Assembly (NCBI GenBank): GCA_903813345.2 | Contig: CAIIXF020000008.1 | Location: forward strand, 8,953,278 to 9,017,277 | Direction of reading: 5' to 3' | Length of the DNA: 64,000 bases | DNA from: Owenia fusiformis | Lineage: Eukaryota; Annelida; Polychaeta; Sabellida; Oweniidae | In this document: positions 1 through 18,083 of the stretch, piece by piece | How the letters are laid out: each line of letters opens with the position of its first letter | How positions within the stretch are numbered: position 1 is the first letter of the stretch | Program-made: the position numbers and the translations under genes | The notes under the pieces: model-generated | Databases searched by the model: none | Told to the model about the DNA's origin: nothing | The model's input: only the letters and a program-made list of their open reading frames with translations

Positions 1-893
1 GCTATACGGTGGCCCCCAGTGGCCCTCATAGGCTATATGATGGCCCCCAGAAGCTAAATAGTGACCCTCAGGAGCTATATGGTGGTTCACAGAAGCTACA
101 AAATGGCCCCCAGAATCTATATGGTGGCCCCCAATGTCTCCCAGAAACTATAAAGGGCCCCCCAGTAGCCCCTAGAAGCTATACGGTGGCCCCCAGTGGC
201 CCCGAAAGCTATATAGTGGTCCCCAGAAGCTATACAGGGGCCCACAGTGGCTCCCAGAAGCTATACGATAGCCCCCAGAAGCTATGCAAGGGCCTGCAGA
301 AACTGTAGTGTAGCCCCCAGAAGCTATACAGGGGCCCCCAGTGGCTCCCAGAAGCTATACTATGGCCCCCAGAAGCTATGCAAGGGCCCGCAGAAACTAT
401 ACGGTAGCCCCCATAAGCTATACAATGGCCGCCAGAAGCTATTAAGTGTCCCCCAATGGGCCACCATATAGCTTTGGGGGCCACCGTATAGCTTCTAGGG
501 GCTACTGGGGGCCCTGTATAGCTTCTGGGAGCCATTGGGGGCCATCATATAGATTCTTGGGGCCATCGTGTAGCTTCTGGGGGCTGCTGTATAGCTTCTG
601 GGGGCCATCGTATAGCTTCTTGCGGCCACTGGGGTTCCCTGTATAGCTTCTGGGTGCCACCGTATAGCTCCTGGGGGCCACTAATTAGCTTCTGGGGGCC
701 ATCATATAGCTTCTGAGGGCCACTAGGGGCCACCATATAGCTTCTGGAGACCACAGTATAGTTTCTGTGGGCTCTTGTATAGCTTCTGGGGGCTATCGTA
801 TACCTTCTGGGGCGCACTTTGGGCCCCTGTATAGATTCTTGGGGCCACTGGGGGCCATCATATAGCTTCTGGGGGCTTCTGGAACATAATAAT
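1..893. repeat. Inverted pair of 21-bp minisatellite arrays
   Basis: Degenerate units of about 21 bp run head to tail, with the core GCTATACGGTGGCCCCCAGA. Some units carry an extra CAGTGGCCCC block. Up to about 460 the core reads on the + strand. From about 465 to 890 the same core reads on the - strand (for example CTGGGGGCCACCGTATAGCT), so the locus is a large imperfect palindrome centred near 460. Because 21 is a multiple of three, several frames stay open and give artificial repeat peptides with a Y-x-x-P-Q-K-L heptad. I see no reason to call any of them a gene. Confidence 0.9.
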
Positions 894-1437
894 TAATGTA
901 TTTTGCCAGGTTTCACCAAAATCTTCAAATATGGGGGCTGTCAGGAGGGGGTTAAATTAAGTTATAATTTTTTTAAACAAATTCATGTGAGTATTTTTCT
1001 CTAAAGCAAAGGGAGAATAACTTTCTTTTAACTCATTAAGAACGTGAAATGTAAAAACCTCATTATCAAGTGATGTTACCATAGCATCTGAAATGTTAGA
1101 AATATTACATAAACCATATGATGAATCATCTTCACTTCTAATCATGCTTTATACTTCAGATGCTTTAAGAATCAAGAATATGAAGAATATGATGAAAATC
1201 AGACTATATGTATACTATTTATATGAATCATTGAAAGTGCATGGTAAATTATAAAATTGGATCTTTAATATACAGGGTTGGGATAATCGTTTTGACCCCT
1301 GTGAATGATAGTCAAAATACATGTAACCTTTCCACATACTTATTAGTTCAGTTCAATACATGCACATTTTTACTCAATAAGATTGAAACAACTATGGTGG
1401 TTACTTTTTTTGTTAATTTAATATTCTTTTTATAATT
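894..1437. other. Non-coding spacer, no gene seen
   Basis: AT-rich sequence between the minisatellite and the first interspersed repeat. There is no frame with codon structure, no RNA gene and no clear repeat structure. It may be intron of the kinase gene, whose first exons were not found. Confidence 0.5.
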
Positions 1438-1526
1438 GTCAAACAATGACGTTCATAGTAGCTGCCTCCAAAGCTGGATAATTTTGTTAATTCTGATCCA
1501 ATTTTGAAGATTTGTTGTCTCTTTAA

Positions 1527-4455
1527 AGGGAATGCGAAGTTTTGTCCCTTAAACTTGATAATAAGTTAGAATAAAGATATATCTTTCAAACCAACTTAGT
1601 TTTATTGTTCTATCATTATCCTTTTAATTGTCATTGAGCCCCGGGTTTTGCATATGAACTGGACCACGGAGCTGCCATTTCAACCGTAAAGTGGTTCTTT
1701 ACGACATTGTTATGACGTCATTGATGCCAGATTGATGCCTTGGCATTCCAAAAGTTTTGTGGCGCCATTTTTGAATCAAAAAATGAATGCCGAGTTGTTG
1801 CCATTCCAAAACTAAAGAAATCATTTCAAAGGAACTAAAAGAATACGTATATACCACCCATAATAAAGAACGATTTCAATAGAATATTACCGCCGGCATT
1901 TTCGGAATTGCTTTTTACCTATCTAGACATGGAATGCGGGTTAGATTTATTCTTTATTTCTTACACTTGAAACAATCCGGGATTCGTTTTTATTAGGTCT
2001 AGCGCTAAATGCGAACAGAGAATGCTAATTCTATCAGGCGAATGCAAACTATTTGAATAAAACATAATAAAATTAATTCAACCAACCCATCTTGAATTTC
2101 CAAGAATGCAATGGTTTAAATTTGCTAGTCTCATTACAAAAGTACGTGTTCGTACTTTAATATTCATTGCATTTATGTTTATCTTTTACACAGGTATTCA
2201 AAGAAATTAAAATTTTAAAATTAAATTTTAAAACCGTGTTCAATTACTATCATTGATTCTTAGCCTCACGTCACATTTTTACGGGGACCGTACGGTCTAT
2301 CATTTCTGTGGTAAGCTGGATTTGTACGGTTGCCTAAGTATTTCTGCAGTCAGATAATTTAGCAGTCACATTTGCTAAGATAGCCGTACGGCGTATCTTG
2401 ATTATGAGGAAAAACTACGATTCCCGTACCGCTGATAAATGATGACGCACGATCAGCGTAGGGCAGCCCTACGACGTGCATAGTTTTTCTTGAAGGCATC
2501 TACTAAGGGTTCTATGGTTCGGAAAGGTCAATTGTAACCTATAAAATCCAAGCGCAGCCGCAAGTCGACCGTGAACCCGACGTACGGCCGTCGTGAGACC
2601 TACGGTTTGGCTGCTGCTTGTTGATATCTATAGTGACCACAGGAAAGAAAAAGTTATAACTCCGACTCTACGCCTGATAAAAACTGGATATGTCGTGTAC
2701 GTAGACAGCAAGGTGCAGTGACCTTAAGTCGACTGTAGTTTTCCTATGTTTGCCGCAGAAATTTACTGATTTCAGGGAAATACGATCGACGTGTGGTCGC
2801 ATTGAACAAATGTGACTGAAGCTTTTAAAGTTCCACTTATTTTCCGATATAGAAAAACAAAAGGTTGTATGCCATTCAATTGAAAATCATTATTTCGAAA
2901 ATACTGTAGAACTGTACTTACCACGGATGTTATATAATTAAATTCGAGCTCGAAATCAGGAATTGTTTTTAGCAAAAAATAAATATATAATAAAATAAAT
3001 ATTAAACTATTGGCGTACTATCAATACGGCAATTGCCTTATCGTCGTTGAAATGAAATATCATACTACAATCGACCCTATCGTCTCCCCGCATCACTGAA
3101 TGTTATGAGCCTTCTCTTGTCATGATCCAAGGTGAAATACCATTGAATTTTGAAAAGCTTTTTTTGTCATATCGAATGTCGCTACGGTGATATGATGATT
3201 GAAATTGGTCGTTTAACAACTGAGAAAAATTAAACATTACGTATTATTCTTTGAAAATATGACAGTGGCATGTCCTTGTAAAGCTATTGCCAATCTTAGT
3301 ATTTAGAAGATTGACATTTACATACGTATCATTTAGACGACATCGATTTTTCGTTTTTTTGTTTGCGTTTTTCATCAGAATCTAAATGGCTAAACACTTT
3401 AGGGAGTTACTGTTTCATTGGATTACTACTTTTTGTTTTATTTCTTTCATTCTCCAATATGCACCTATTCATATTTGAATAGAATACTACAGATTGAAGA
3501 AATCTATCACTTATGATTAGGTAAGAAAGCAATTGCGGCAGTATGCCTATTTGCCGACGTAAACCTTAAGGTTAATAATGATGTGCCGTAAATGCTCATC
3601 AGCGCATTAATGAACATTAGCATAGATTTTGATATTTTAAATGGTATGTCGTGTATTTACATAAATATGGTAAATGCAACTATTTGTTGGATGCGTTCAG
3701 CCGATGATATAACTTACTTATTTTCACCACAAATACGCCAACACATTAGCCACATTAATCTTAGTTAAAATAAATCCCCATTGATGCACAGTAATGCATT
3801 TATATAATTATGTGTAAATGCCATTTTGTATATTTTAATGCATTTACCTCATTTATTGGTTAAATATACAAGAAAGCATTTACAGGATTTGAACAGATTT
3901 ATCCTTTTTGACCCAATGTTATCATTATATAAAATAATTCTAGTGGATATTTTTCAAGTGGAATATAATGCGATGACTTCCGAATCGCGCAGCCGATATC
4001 TCATAAGTTTAGTGATTTTTCTACCTAGCCTATACTATATCACATTGGAGAAAATAAATACAAACATTTGAAAATATACATTGCAACAATTCAATTTCTA
4101 TGAAGAATATATTGAAACAACTTTTCAAAATATATGATATGATATGGACATGAACATGCGGCAACAATGTTAAGCGGACAGAAATAGTTATAAAATATCA
4201 GTGAAATGTGTTCTATTTCTGCGATCCGAGTATGACGTGATTATATAGCGACATTTTCCAGGCATCAATTTTAAGGCATCAATGACGTCATTGATACATA
4301 ACAATGGCGGCATCCGCAGCGATCCAGATATGGGTACTTTGAACTTGAATTATATGTTAGTTCAAACACGATATGTCCCATGAGTGAGCTGAAGTGATAG
4401 ATGATGGTTATAAGTAGCCAGCGTGTAAATTAGAACATGAAACTTCGCATTCCCT
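1527..4455. mobile_element. TTAA-flanked non-autonomous DNA transposon, 2.9 kb
   Basis: Terminal inverted repeats of 16 bp (AGGGAATGCGAAGTTT at 1527-1542 and its reverse complement at 4440-4455) are each flanked by TTAA (1523-1526 and 4456-4459). TTAA target duplications are known for the piggyBac and Kolobok superfamilies; a purine-GGG start fits Kolobok better than piggyBac, but this is inference. No transposase frame is recognisable: the longest frame inside, 81 codons near 3826, is low in complexity. The element is therefore non-autonomous or decayed. A segment around 2270-2760 is richer in CpG than the surroundings. Confidence 0.75.
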
Positions 4456-4459
4456 TTAA

Positions 4460-4813
4460 GGATGTTCCCTGGACGAAGTTGAAAACGATGAACACCAACC
4501 CCTAATTTTTCTTTTCAAAATGTGAAGTACATAGCATAACTAAGTGTTTCTGTGAGTTTAAGAAAAAGTTAAATATTCAAAAGTGTGTTTTGGGGTGAAA
4601 ACCTGATTTTTAACATGGGTTTCAATGAGAAAGTGCCACGCCCACTTTTGTCAAATATTGACACTTTAGAGGCCTCTTGCTCAGAAAAAAGCACACTAAC
4701 ATATGGTTTTTAAAGTTTTAATATTCTTTGTTGCCCGTGAGAATCCCAGAAAACCATTTTTGAGAAAAAGTTAAATACTATTGAATATTTTCCTATCTGA
4801 CCAGGGAACATCC
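4460..4813. mobile_element. Second TTAA-flanked MITE, 354 bp
   Basis: A 13-bp perfect terminal inverted repeat, GGATGTTCCCTGG (4460-4472) and CCAGGGAACATCC (4801-4813), is flanked by TTAA on the left (4456-4459, shared with the right flank of the 2.9-kb element) and on the right (4814-4817). It has no coding capacity. It inserted directly at the TTAA bordering its neighbour, or the neighbour inserted at its border. Confidence 0.75.
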
Positions 4814-5462
4814 TTAATGTTGCTTATATCTTCCACTCATCAAATAAGGGACAAAACTATGCACACATTCTGTCATACGACCTCAGTTCTAATAGATATG
4901 TTGCTATACTAGGATATTCTGAACTAAAAATGGATTGATGACGTCACAATTAATGCAAATTAGCTAATTTGCATAACTGAATATTGTAACCATATAGTAA
5001 ATTTAATAAGGTTTAATCAGATACCAATATCATCTCTATAGACCAAATAATGGCGAAGCTACATTGATTCAAGACTCCAAGGTAAGACGTAATGTATATT
5101 ATTGTCAAATAATGACATTCACGATAGCTGCCTCGAAAGTTACATAACTTTCGTAATACTGATTCAATTTTGAATCTGTTTTCACTTTTATGTTGCTTAT
5201 ACCTTCTACTAATAGAATAAAGGACAAAACCTTTCAGAAATTTTGCCATACGGCCTCAGTTCTAATAGATTTGTTGCTATAGTTGGAAATTCTGAACCAA
5301 AAATAGATTGATGACGTCATAATTTATGCAAATTAAATAATTTGCATAATTGAATATCGGAAATTTATTGGAAATTTAACGAGGTTCAATTTGGTACCAA
5401 TATCATTTCTATAGACCAAATAATGACAGAGCTACAAATGATTTAAGATACCAAGGTAAGAT

Positions 5463-11191
<5,729 letters not shown>

Positions 11192-13984
11192 ATGCCGCTG
11201 GATTATTCAAGGTGATACAATGTAAGCCTATCAAACCCAAAAGCAGCTAAACCTGTCCAATCGGCTTATTGGTGTGGTGCCTTCTTAATTCAGGAAATCT
11301 TATAAGAAAGATGTCACGGTGGTCATACTTTGCGAAATAGAGTAAACAGAGTAAAATAAATCAAGTTGACAGACTTTACTTGTACCTAACAGTAAATTGA
11401 ATAAAAATTCCAGAATATCAGGCAACTTCAAATTTTAAAGAGAAAAATTTTGGATGAGGCATGACCATTGTTACAGTTTTCTTATGAGTAAAATGCTCCT
11501 GGTAAATAACAGAAGCATATTTTGCTCCATAAATACACCAACAGCATAATCTTGCAGTATTGGAATCATCAGAGTAACCTTGACTCTTATACAAGGTCAT
11601 AGCCTGCATTTCATTTGGAGCTCTGAAACAAAAGAACAGTGCTCCTTGGAAACATATGATGGAAAACTGTGCTCCCGGGAAACATTCTGCTCCTTTGAAA
11701 GAGTAACAATCTACCAAAGATATTCCCAGACAGATGTTATTATTTATTTATTTGAAAAAGGAGAAGAATCAGTGCAATTTTAGTTAAATGTGTAAAAGTA
11801 TTCTCAGAGTTGGGATGATTTGTATAAGTGCAAAAGATACAGTGCTTATGTTTGCTATAGGGTGAGTTCAGCAGCATAGTTTGTTACTGTGAGTACGAGA
11901 GGTCTCTTTCATGGAGATGAGGTTAAGGGGACCTTTTACATAGCAAGTGACACTTTAGCCAGTTTGACACTGTTAACGACGACTCTGATTTGTGGCAAAC
12001 ATTTTTTTTTCTCTTAGTTCTGACTCATTGATTGGTACTTTATGTGTGTCCCATTTATGGCGGATTTTCATCAAACTAGAGCAGTCATTGTAGAAAGGCT
12101 CTTGTTATTTTGTGAAAAGCAGTGTCTCTATTAAAGTTACGACATGGTAAATACTGGGGCTCCGATGGTACAATGCACAGTTACCACCGTTCAATTGCCC
12201 TGATTTGATGTTTTGGGGTTTTTGATTCGGTTTTATAAGAAACGTTTTCACAAAAACATTCCTTGTTGCAATGGTTTAACTTTTTACTATTGTATAAAGG
12301 ATCAAACAATTTGCAATGTTTGCTTGGCAAAGCAACACAATAAAATTGCAAAAATGAGTATTTTCAATTAACATGCTAACTCCATGAAATTAAAAACTAA
12401 ACCAGATAAATATGTCAGTACCGTCAGAGTCCTCGTAAATATGTTAATTTTACTTGTCTAAACATTTTATTTAAAATTTTCAAAAAATGAATGAAGAATA
12501 TATTTTCACTATGGTCTCAACACTGATGATGAGTAAATCAATCAATGAATTTAATGTTATATGTAAATATGATTTGAATACTGTATATAGAATTTAAGTT
12601 ATTATGAATTCATAGCATTGAAATATGTATATATATCTATTAAATATAAACAAGATAATGCAACATACATGTATTATTTCTGTCACATGGGGCACAAGAA
12701 TCCTTATGAAATGGTTTTAATGCCATGTGATCATTTATTACCCAGACCTTTTCAACTACAAGTATTTACGTTATACTGGGTTAAGAGCAATATGAGAAAG
12801 TGTCGCATCTGATTGTATTTATAAAGCAACAATGTCGCAAATGTTGACATGGTTTATACCTGTATACACAAGTAAAATAGAGATTTCAAAATGTGTGCAA
12901 GTTTATACACAAAATCTAGACATTGTAAAATGAATGAATTGTCTGATTTTCAACACAGTAAATCACAGGTAGATATTATATGATATTATATTTATGATGG
13001 GTTATTTTTATTTTGAACTGTTGAAACACGATTCAAACCCATTTCTTAAATTTGTCTACTAAATATTTTGTAATGTTCATGCAGGAATATATGTCGTGGA
13101 ACTTTGTATTTCATTACTGTCATATTAGAATGATTTGTCACATAAAAATATCACAATGTAATTATTTCAACAAGCAGTATCTATACAATTGCTTGATTTT
13201 AGATTTAATTGTAATATCTGTAATTTACGAAGTACAGATTTTTAAGAACAATTGTTTTAATAACATGATTATGTATTAATATTGAATGTTAGAGTTATAG
13301 GGTTCATGGGTAAATTATATTAATGTATGTATTTGGAAAGTCAGGGGAAGACAAGATGTTAAGCCATTGAGCTGGTTTATATTTGAGTAGAATGTGAATT
13401 TAGTTATTGAATATATTTAAATGTGTAGGGAAGGTTTAGTTTCATTGAAAGCTGCTCAAAGTAGGTTTCGACCCAAGCAGCCTTTGATAAGCGTTTGTAG
13501 CATGAAGCAACCAATAAGATTAAGGAATCTCTAAATAAAATGCCAACAGTTTATGGGAATGACAAACCAGCTTTGAAGTGAAGATTGCAGTTATTTATTT
13601 GAGCATAAACTGAAATTGTTTTTTCTGAGGAACCACAATAGTGAGAGATTTTATTGTTTATTTATTTTGGAATTATTCAAATTAATTATCAATAAGTTTT
13701 TCTTTGCCAACAAAAGACCACCTAAAATACCGGGTAATTGAATTGTCCAGTACTTCATTCAGTTGGCTAGTCAAAAATATTCATGACAGTATCGTGGAAA
13801 GTTATGAAAGGTGAGATGTGAGACCCATCACCTATAGATGTGGTGTATGGATGTAATGCAAAATATAATTCAATGAGTGAATCGTTAAATATTAACTTAC
13901 TAAATGTTGTCATGGTTATGTTTAAACATCCAATGAGTAACAGAACAAAGGAAGAAGTGAGAAAGGTTGTCAACAGATTCTCAA
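11192..13984. other. Kinase 3' UTR and downstream non-coding sequence
   Basis: Follows the kinase stop codon. AATAAA-type signals occur early (near 11355 and 11399), so a short 3' UTR is possible, although a longer one cannot be excluded. The rest is AT-rich with no recognisable exon on either strand. Confidence 0.5.
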
Positions 13985-14175
13985 GTATTTTTGAATTTCA
14001 TGAAATTTTAGGCATTTTGAGAGTTCTTCCTCAAGTGGGTACAAAACTTTCATTTTCCCAACTCTTATAATTGGAATTATGTTAATTTTTCATTTTCAAG
14101 TGTAGGTCAAATAATTCTTTAATGCTGGTATACAACCCTGTTTTTAAAATCTCAGGTAGGTGCAGCGGCCACTTG
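13985..14175. repeat. Decayed copy of the CAGTGATCTCC / AAGTGGGTGC repeat
   Basis: It contains TCAAGTGGGTACAAAACTTT and, further on, AAAATCTCAGGTAGGTGCAG, in the same order as the copies at 10003 and 36829. Its ends are no longer recognisable. Confidence 0.5.
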
Positions 14176-14814
14176 TTGCAATGATTGAACGATCAACGAT
14201 TGAGTGAATGAAATTGGAATAAACATAACATAACCAGGGGATAACACAAGTAGTAGGTGAATATAACTGAACTATTGTTGGTTGTAGAATTTGGTATATT
14301 CAGAGTCCAGACAATGATAAATCCTATTGTGCAATTCTTTAATCTCTCTATATGTGATCTATCCTCCGCAAGCAATATGCTACATGTACAATCTTTGCAG
14401 TAATAGAAATATATCTACATGTAAACATGTGTGATGTCACATAAAACAATGGAAAACCATGTAATGACCCTTAGAGGGTGTATGAATATTACCCTTCCTT
14501 CTAGTGGTATATTATGGAATGGTTCTTTGTACGATACAGAGCATATTAACAATTGTGTCATCTAACATTCTACTATCTTCATATGTTTCAATAGAAAATG
14601 TACTACAGTTACTCTGTTCTGTATGATTAAAGAAGGCATTTAATTTAACATTCTCTATACTGTCAAATTCAGAATTTTAACATTTGATTTAATACAGAAC
14701 TGTTTTGTGGCCAGTATGCTCAGAATGACCTTATTAGTAGCTGTATACAAGGTCAAAATCATAAAGAATGAACATTTTTGTAATTTTTCTATCTAGTAAC
14801 TGCATTATGGTAAA

Positions 14815-15125
14815 AACTGTAAAGTGAAACACTGCAAAGTCCTGGGTTCCATTGATTTAATGCTCAATGAACCCAAGTTGAAGAATATGTTTACTTAAAG
14901 GTACCAATGGTGTTTCACTTACACAAGTTTTACTTTACTCTTCTATACGATTTTTACATTTTGTAAGTACATCTGTCCAAGTGGAACACCTTTGGTACCT
15001 CTAAAAAGTGGGAGGTGTTCCACTTATAGAGGTTCATTTGACATTAAATCAATTGGTCTTGGGACTCTTGTCAAGTGATCCACTTTCAGGTGTTCCACTT
15101 CTAGAGGTGTCCACTTCACCGAATT
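14815..15125. repeat. Degenerate inverted-repeat element with 'GTTCCACTT' motifs
   Basis: A stretch with repeated GGTGTTCCACTT-like words in both orientations, beginning near GTAAAGTGAAACACTG and ending near CCACTTCACCGAATTCACTG. It resembles the TA-flanked CAGTAAAACCTG elements at 37976 and 42463 but is too decayed for firm ends. No coding signal. Confidence 0.4.
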
Positions 15126-15449
15126 CACTGAATATCATTTTTCACTTCTGAATTAAGCTTTATAATAGCTCATTCCACTAATTTCCAAAGCCTTATTGAA
15201 GGAGATGATCACGAACACTTGTCATCAATACATTAAAAGAATAATCACATTTGCACGATAAATGCATATTTTATATGTGAATTCAAACAGTTAATGCTCA
15301 AATACTGGTAGTGGTTACCCCCTCCCCAAAGTGTGGAGTTAAACATGACAGGGGGTATCACATTTGCTTATTTTAGTATTTATCTTGTTCCTTCATGACC
15401 CTGCTGTCCAATTTGTCATTGTCACATGAAAAAGATATGATTTATATGT
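15126..15449. other. Non-coding spacer
   Basis: AT-rich sequence between the degenerate inverted-repeat element and the 22-bp tandem repeat. No gene, RNA or repeat structure recognised. Confidence 0.4.
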
Positions 15450-15560
15450 GAAGAATATATGAATTACATGTGAAGAATATATGAATTACATGTGAAGAAT
15501 ATATGAATTACATGTGAAGAATAAATGAATTGCATGTGAAAAATATATGAATTACATGTG
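15450..15560. repeat. 22-bp tandem repeat, five units
   Basis: Five head-to-tail units of GAAGAATATATGAATTACAT plus GT. The last two units carry substitutions. No coding role. Confidence 0.85.
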
Positions 15561-17236
15561 ATGAGAAAAACCTGATTTATTTAAATGAATTGAATTATCT
15601 GAAGATAATCTGTTTTAAACTGAATGAATGAAATTAATTTATTGTAGAATGTCATATCTGGGTTGAATTTGAATAAATAAATAAATGTATATGATCTCAA
15701 TAGATTTTTGTGTTTTTGTAAATTCACCAGGTTTCGAGTTTTCACTCAATACAATCAATCTACAGATCTATGGCATGGTTCATAATTAGTTGAATTGAAG
15801 TAATATATGGTATGGTACAGAACGAGTTGAGTTGAAACAATATGATACAAGGCATTAACACACAAAATGTCACTACCTGCCATTTGTAACAGACACCAAA
15901 TGCTTTAACAAACATCAAACACCAATTCCCAAACACTGGCCTAAAAACTATAGACAGTCTGGTGTTATGAGAATTTCCACTCAGATATCTGAAATCTGAA
16001 GATTCTCGAACTTTGGCCTTTGCACTTAGAGATTATGTTTAATATATTATGAAATGAGAAATATGTAATCATTCTTCACTTTCATTTTTTTAATCTCCCA
16101 AACAGAATTTGGCGCAGAGTTTTGGAGTACATGCAGAATTTGACTTTTTCATGCAGTGTTTGCATTTTTCTCATGCAAAAGACTAGGATGTGTGATTAGG
16201 GCATATGTTCTGTTCCATATGATAGGTGGTTGTGGGGTTTACTGTATATATAACATCTGTCATGTAAAGGCAAACCATATTGTTATCTTTCTGGTCAGAC
16301 AGTATGTATAATTTAAAGCTAACTTCTATTTTTTTTACATCAAACTCATTTATGTAGTACATTTCACTTGGGTTGTGGGCCAATAAAAATAGGCAATCAA
16401 AAGGGCATAGTGTATTGATATTGAAAAATACACGCATATGTCACACAGGAATGTTTGTACATCTTGGGATTGCTTGTGGTTTGGCTAATAAAATGTGTGG
16501 CCTCTCTGATCCTCTTGTATTTCAATGCTTCTCCGACAAGTGATTTTCAAAACAATTAATATGGTTCAAAGTTCCTAAATAACCAAGAAGAGCCCATGGA
16601 CACTGGTGATCCACTCGATTACGCTGGTTACCGAAATGAACATTTTCTAAAACATGATACTGATACACGCTTGTGAGAAAAAACATCATGGGGATTCTGC
16701 CTACAACGCGTGAAATAAGGAAAAAAGAAAAATCGTACCTTCGACGTTCTGACATTTTGTTACCGAAAAACGTAATCAAGCGGATCACCAGTGATGGAGT
16801 TGTTGACTATAAAATTGATTTATCTGAAATATACAAACAATTTGTGTCTAAATATGAATCCATTTTTCCATATAACATTGCACTGTGGTCTTTTGATTGC
16901 TCATTATTTTGATTCTGTTATCAGTCTACCAAATTGATATGGACTGTGGCAAACAAGTTAATAATACATAACTACATGTATTTAGTTTAGAATAGATATA
17001 TTTTCTAATACATTGCATGATGTACAGTTATAAAGTTGACACAAGATATAAGTTTGTCATTAAGACACGACCTTATAGTCATTCAGCTTCAATGTTCTTT
17101 GAAAACAAGTAATTATAATTATAAATAATTGTATGTAAAAATAACAGTACCAACTAGTTTAAACAGTTTTTTATATCTTCCACCATTTGGTCTGAAATCT
17201 TTAAGTATGATCATTCTGATTAAGTCCAATTTTTCG
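15561..17236. other. Non-coding spacer
   Basis: AT-rich sequence downstream of the PRORSD1-like gene. AATAAA signals occur near 15675. Two overlapping frames on opposite strands near 16520-16910 lack homology I can defend. No RNA gene or clear mobile element. Confidence 0.45.
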
Positions 17237-17978
17237 TTAAAACTCCACAGTATTGATTTTATGTCCCGTGGCTTCTACAAACTTTACAAAGTCCTTAGGT
17301 GTCAGTGCTGTACTAGCAGCATTAGATATTGGATGGAACCACACCTTTTCATGAGTATCATTCACTAAATCGGAATCCACATAAAAGTTAACATTTCCTT
17401 TGATGTCATTAACTAATGCATATGCTGTGACGCAACCTTGTTTTACGCCTAAATTTTCAAAGAGTATTGACTCATCAGCAAATCGCAGACCTCCAGATGC
17501 TGAAATCTTTTTGGCCAAATCATTAAGTTTGAAGTCACGGTCATGAATACAGGACACGAGATAAAGTTGTTTCTTTTTGTCCTTCAGGAACAGATTTTTG
17601 CAATGTGCACCAGGTAGATGGTCGACATATGGCATCATAGCCTCGACAGTAAACACCTGAAGTAAAACTTATATTTATGTATTTACAGGATAGATGGTGA
17701 TTATTATGAATCGTTGGGACATAAACAAGCTGATTCGATTCCCTGATGCTGATGAAATATTTTTCTATCCCAATTTGTGAAAGTTGTATGGGCGATAATA
17801 GGGGATGTACATTTTCAATTGCTGCTATAAAAGCTATCAGACATTTTTATTCGAGTCTAATGAATCTAATATTATCTTTACTAGATGGCCTTACCTCCGG
17901 ATGATCTATAGTGTCAGATTCAATCCCAAGTTCTTTGAATTTAGCCAACAATCTTTCCTTATCAAAATGTTCAGCCAT
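17237..17978 (-). CDS. PRORSD1: PRORSD1 / ProXp-ala-like trans-editing aminoacyl-tRNA deacylase
   Basis: Two exons on the minus strand: 17978-17895 (ATG, 28 codons, ends THE phase-0 donor CCGGAG|GTAAG) and 17656-17237 (acceptor TTACTTCAG, starts GTGTTTACT, ends TAG/TAA-type stop). Together they give 167 residues, the usual length of this single-domain family. Family features visible are the LFLKDKKK segment holding the conserved lysine, SGGLRFADE, the block LGVKQGCVTAYALVND, and the VWFHPISN motif with its conserved His. The fold is the YbaK/prolyl-tRNA synthetase-associated domain. Members hydrolyse Ala mischarged on tRNA-Pro in the cytosol (family knowledge). The start was chosen because it gives the typical N-terminal helix and a spliced frame. 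The gene shares a 105-bp upstream region with the divergent homeobox gene. Confidence 0.93.
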
Positions 17979-18083
17979 CGTGTTACTTCCGGGTCAAGGT
18001 CGTAATAGCTAATTTCTTTCGCTAAAGCGAGTTAGCAGACAGCATTATTTAGAAGACATTTTTGAGATTTATCAACATTTAAT
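17979..18083. promoter_or_regulatory. Compact bidirectional promoter region
   Basis: Only 105 bp separate the two start codons of the divergent PRORSD1-like and homeobox genes. It contains an ETS-type motif ACTTCCGGG (17985-17993), directly followed by an ERR/SF1-like TCAAGGTC (17994-18001), and a small inverted repeat TCGCTAAAGCGA near 18020. No TATA box is obvious. Motif identities are by consensus only. The transcription start sites must lie inside this interval or in the flanking leaders. Confidence 0.65.

Larger units (their letters stand above)
1438..5462 (+). repeat. Tandem pair of an old ~360-bp repeat, first copy split by two insertions
   Basis: Copy B (about 5101-5462) begins TTGTCAAATAATGACATTC and continues through a TTGATGACGTCATAATT segment and an ACCAAATAATGAC segment to its end near 5462. 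Copy A has the same order of landmarks but is broken: its left part is 1438-1526 and its right part 4814-5098. The two insertions between these parts are annotated separately. After removal of the inserts, the join reads through as in copy B (TTTTATGTTGCTTATA in B, TTTAATGTTGCTTATA in A). Confidence 0.8.

Noticed and set aside
9-817. Several 60-100 codon frames with YGGPQKL-type repeats
   Set aside because: They arise because the 21-bp minisatellite unit is a multiple of three. Frames are open on both strands with no start context, splice logic or known family.
3826-4071. 81-codon frame inside the 2.9-kb TTAA element
   Set aside because: Low-complexity peptide without transposase motifs.
16522-16788. 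Minus-strand peptide with VDHQCPWALLG resembling a DHHC palmitoyltransferase core
   Set aside because: The preceding cysteine-rich zinc-binding part is absent and the flanking residues do not fit the family; probably chance.
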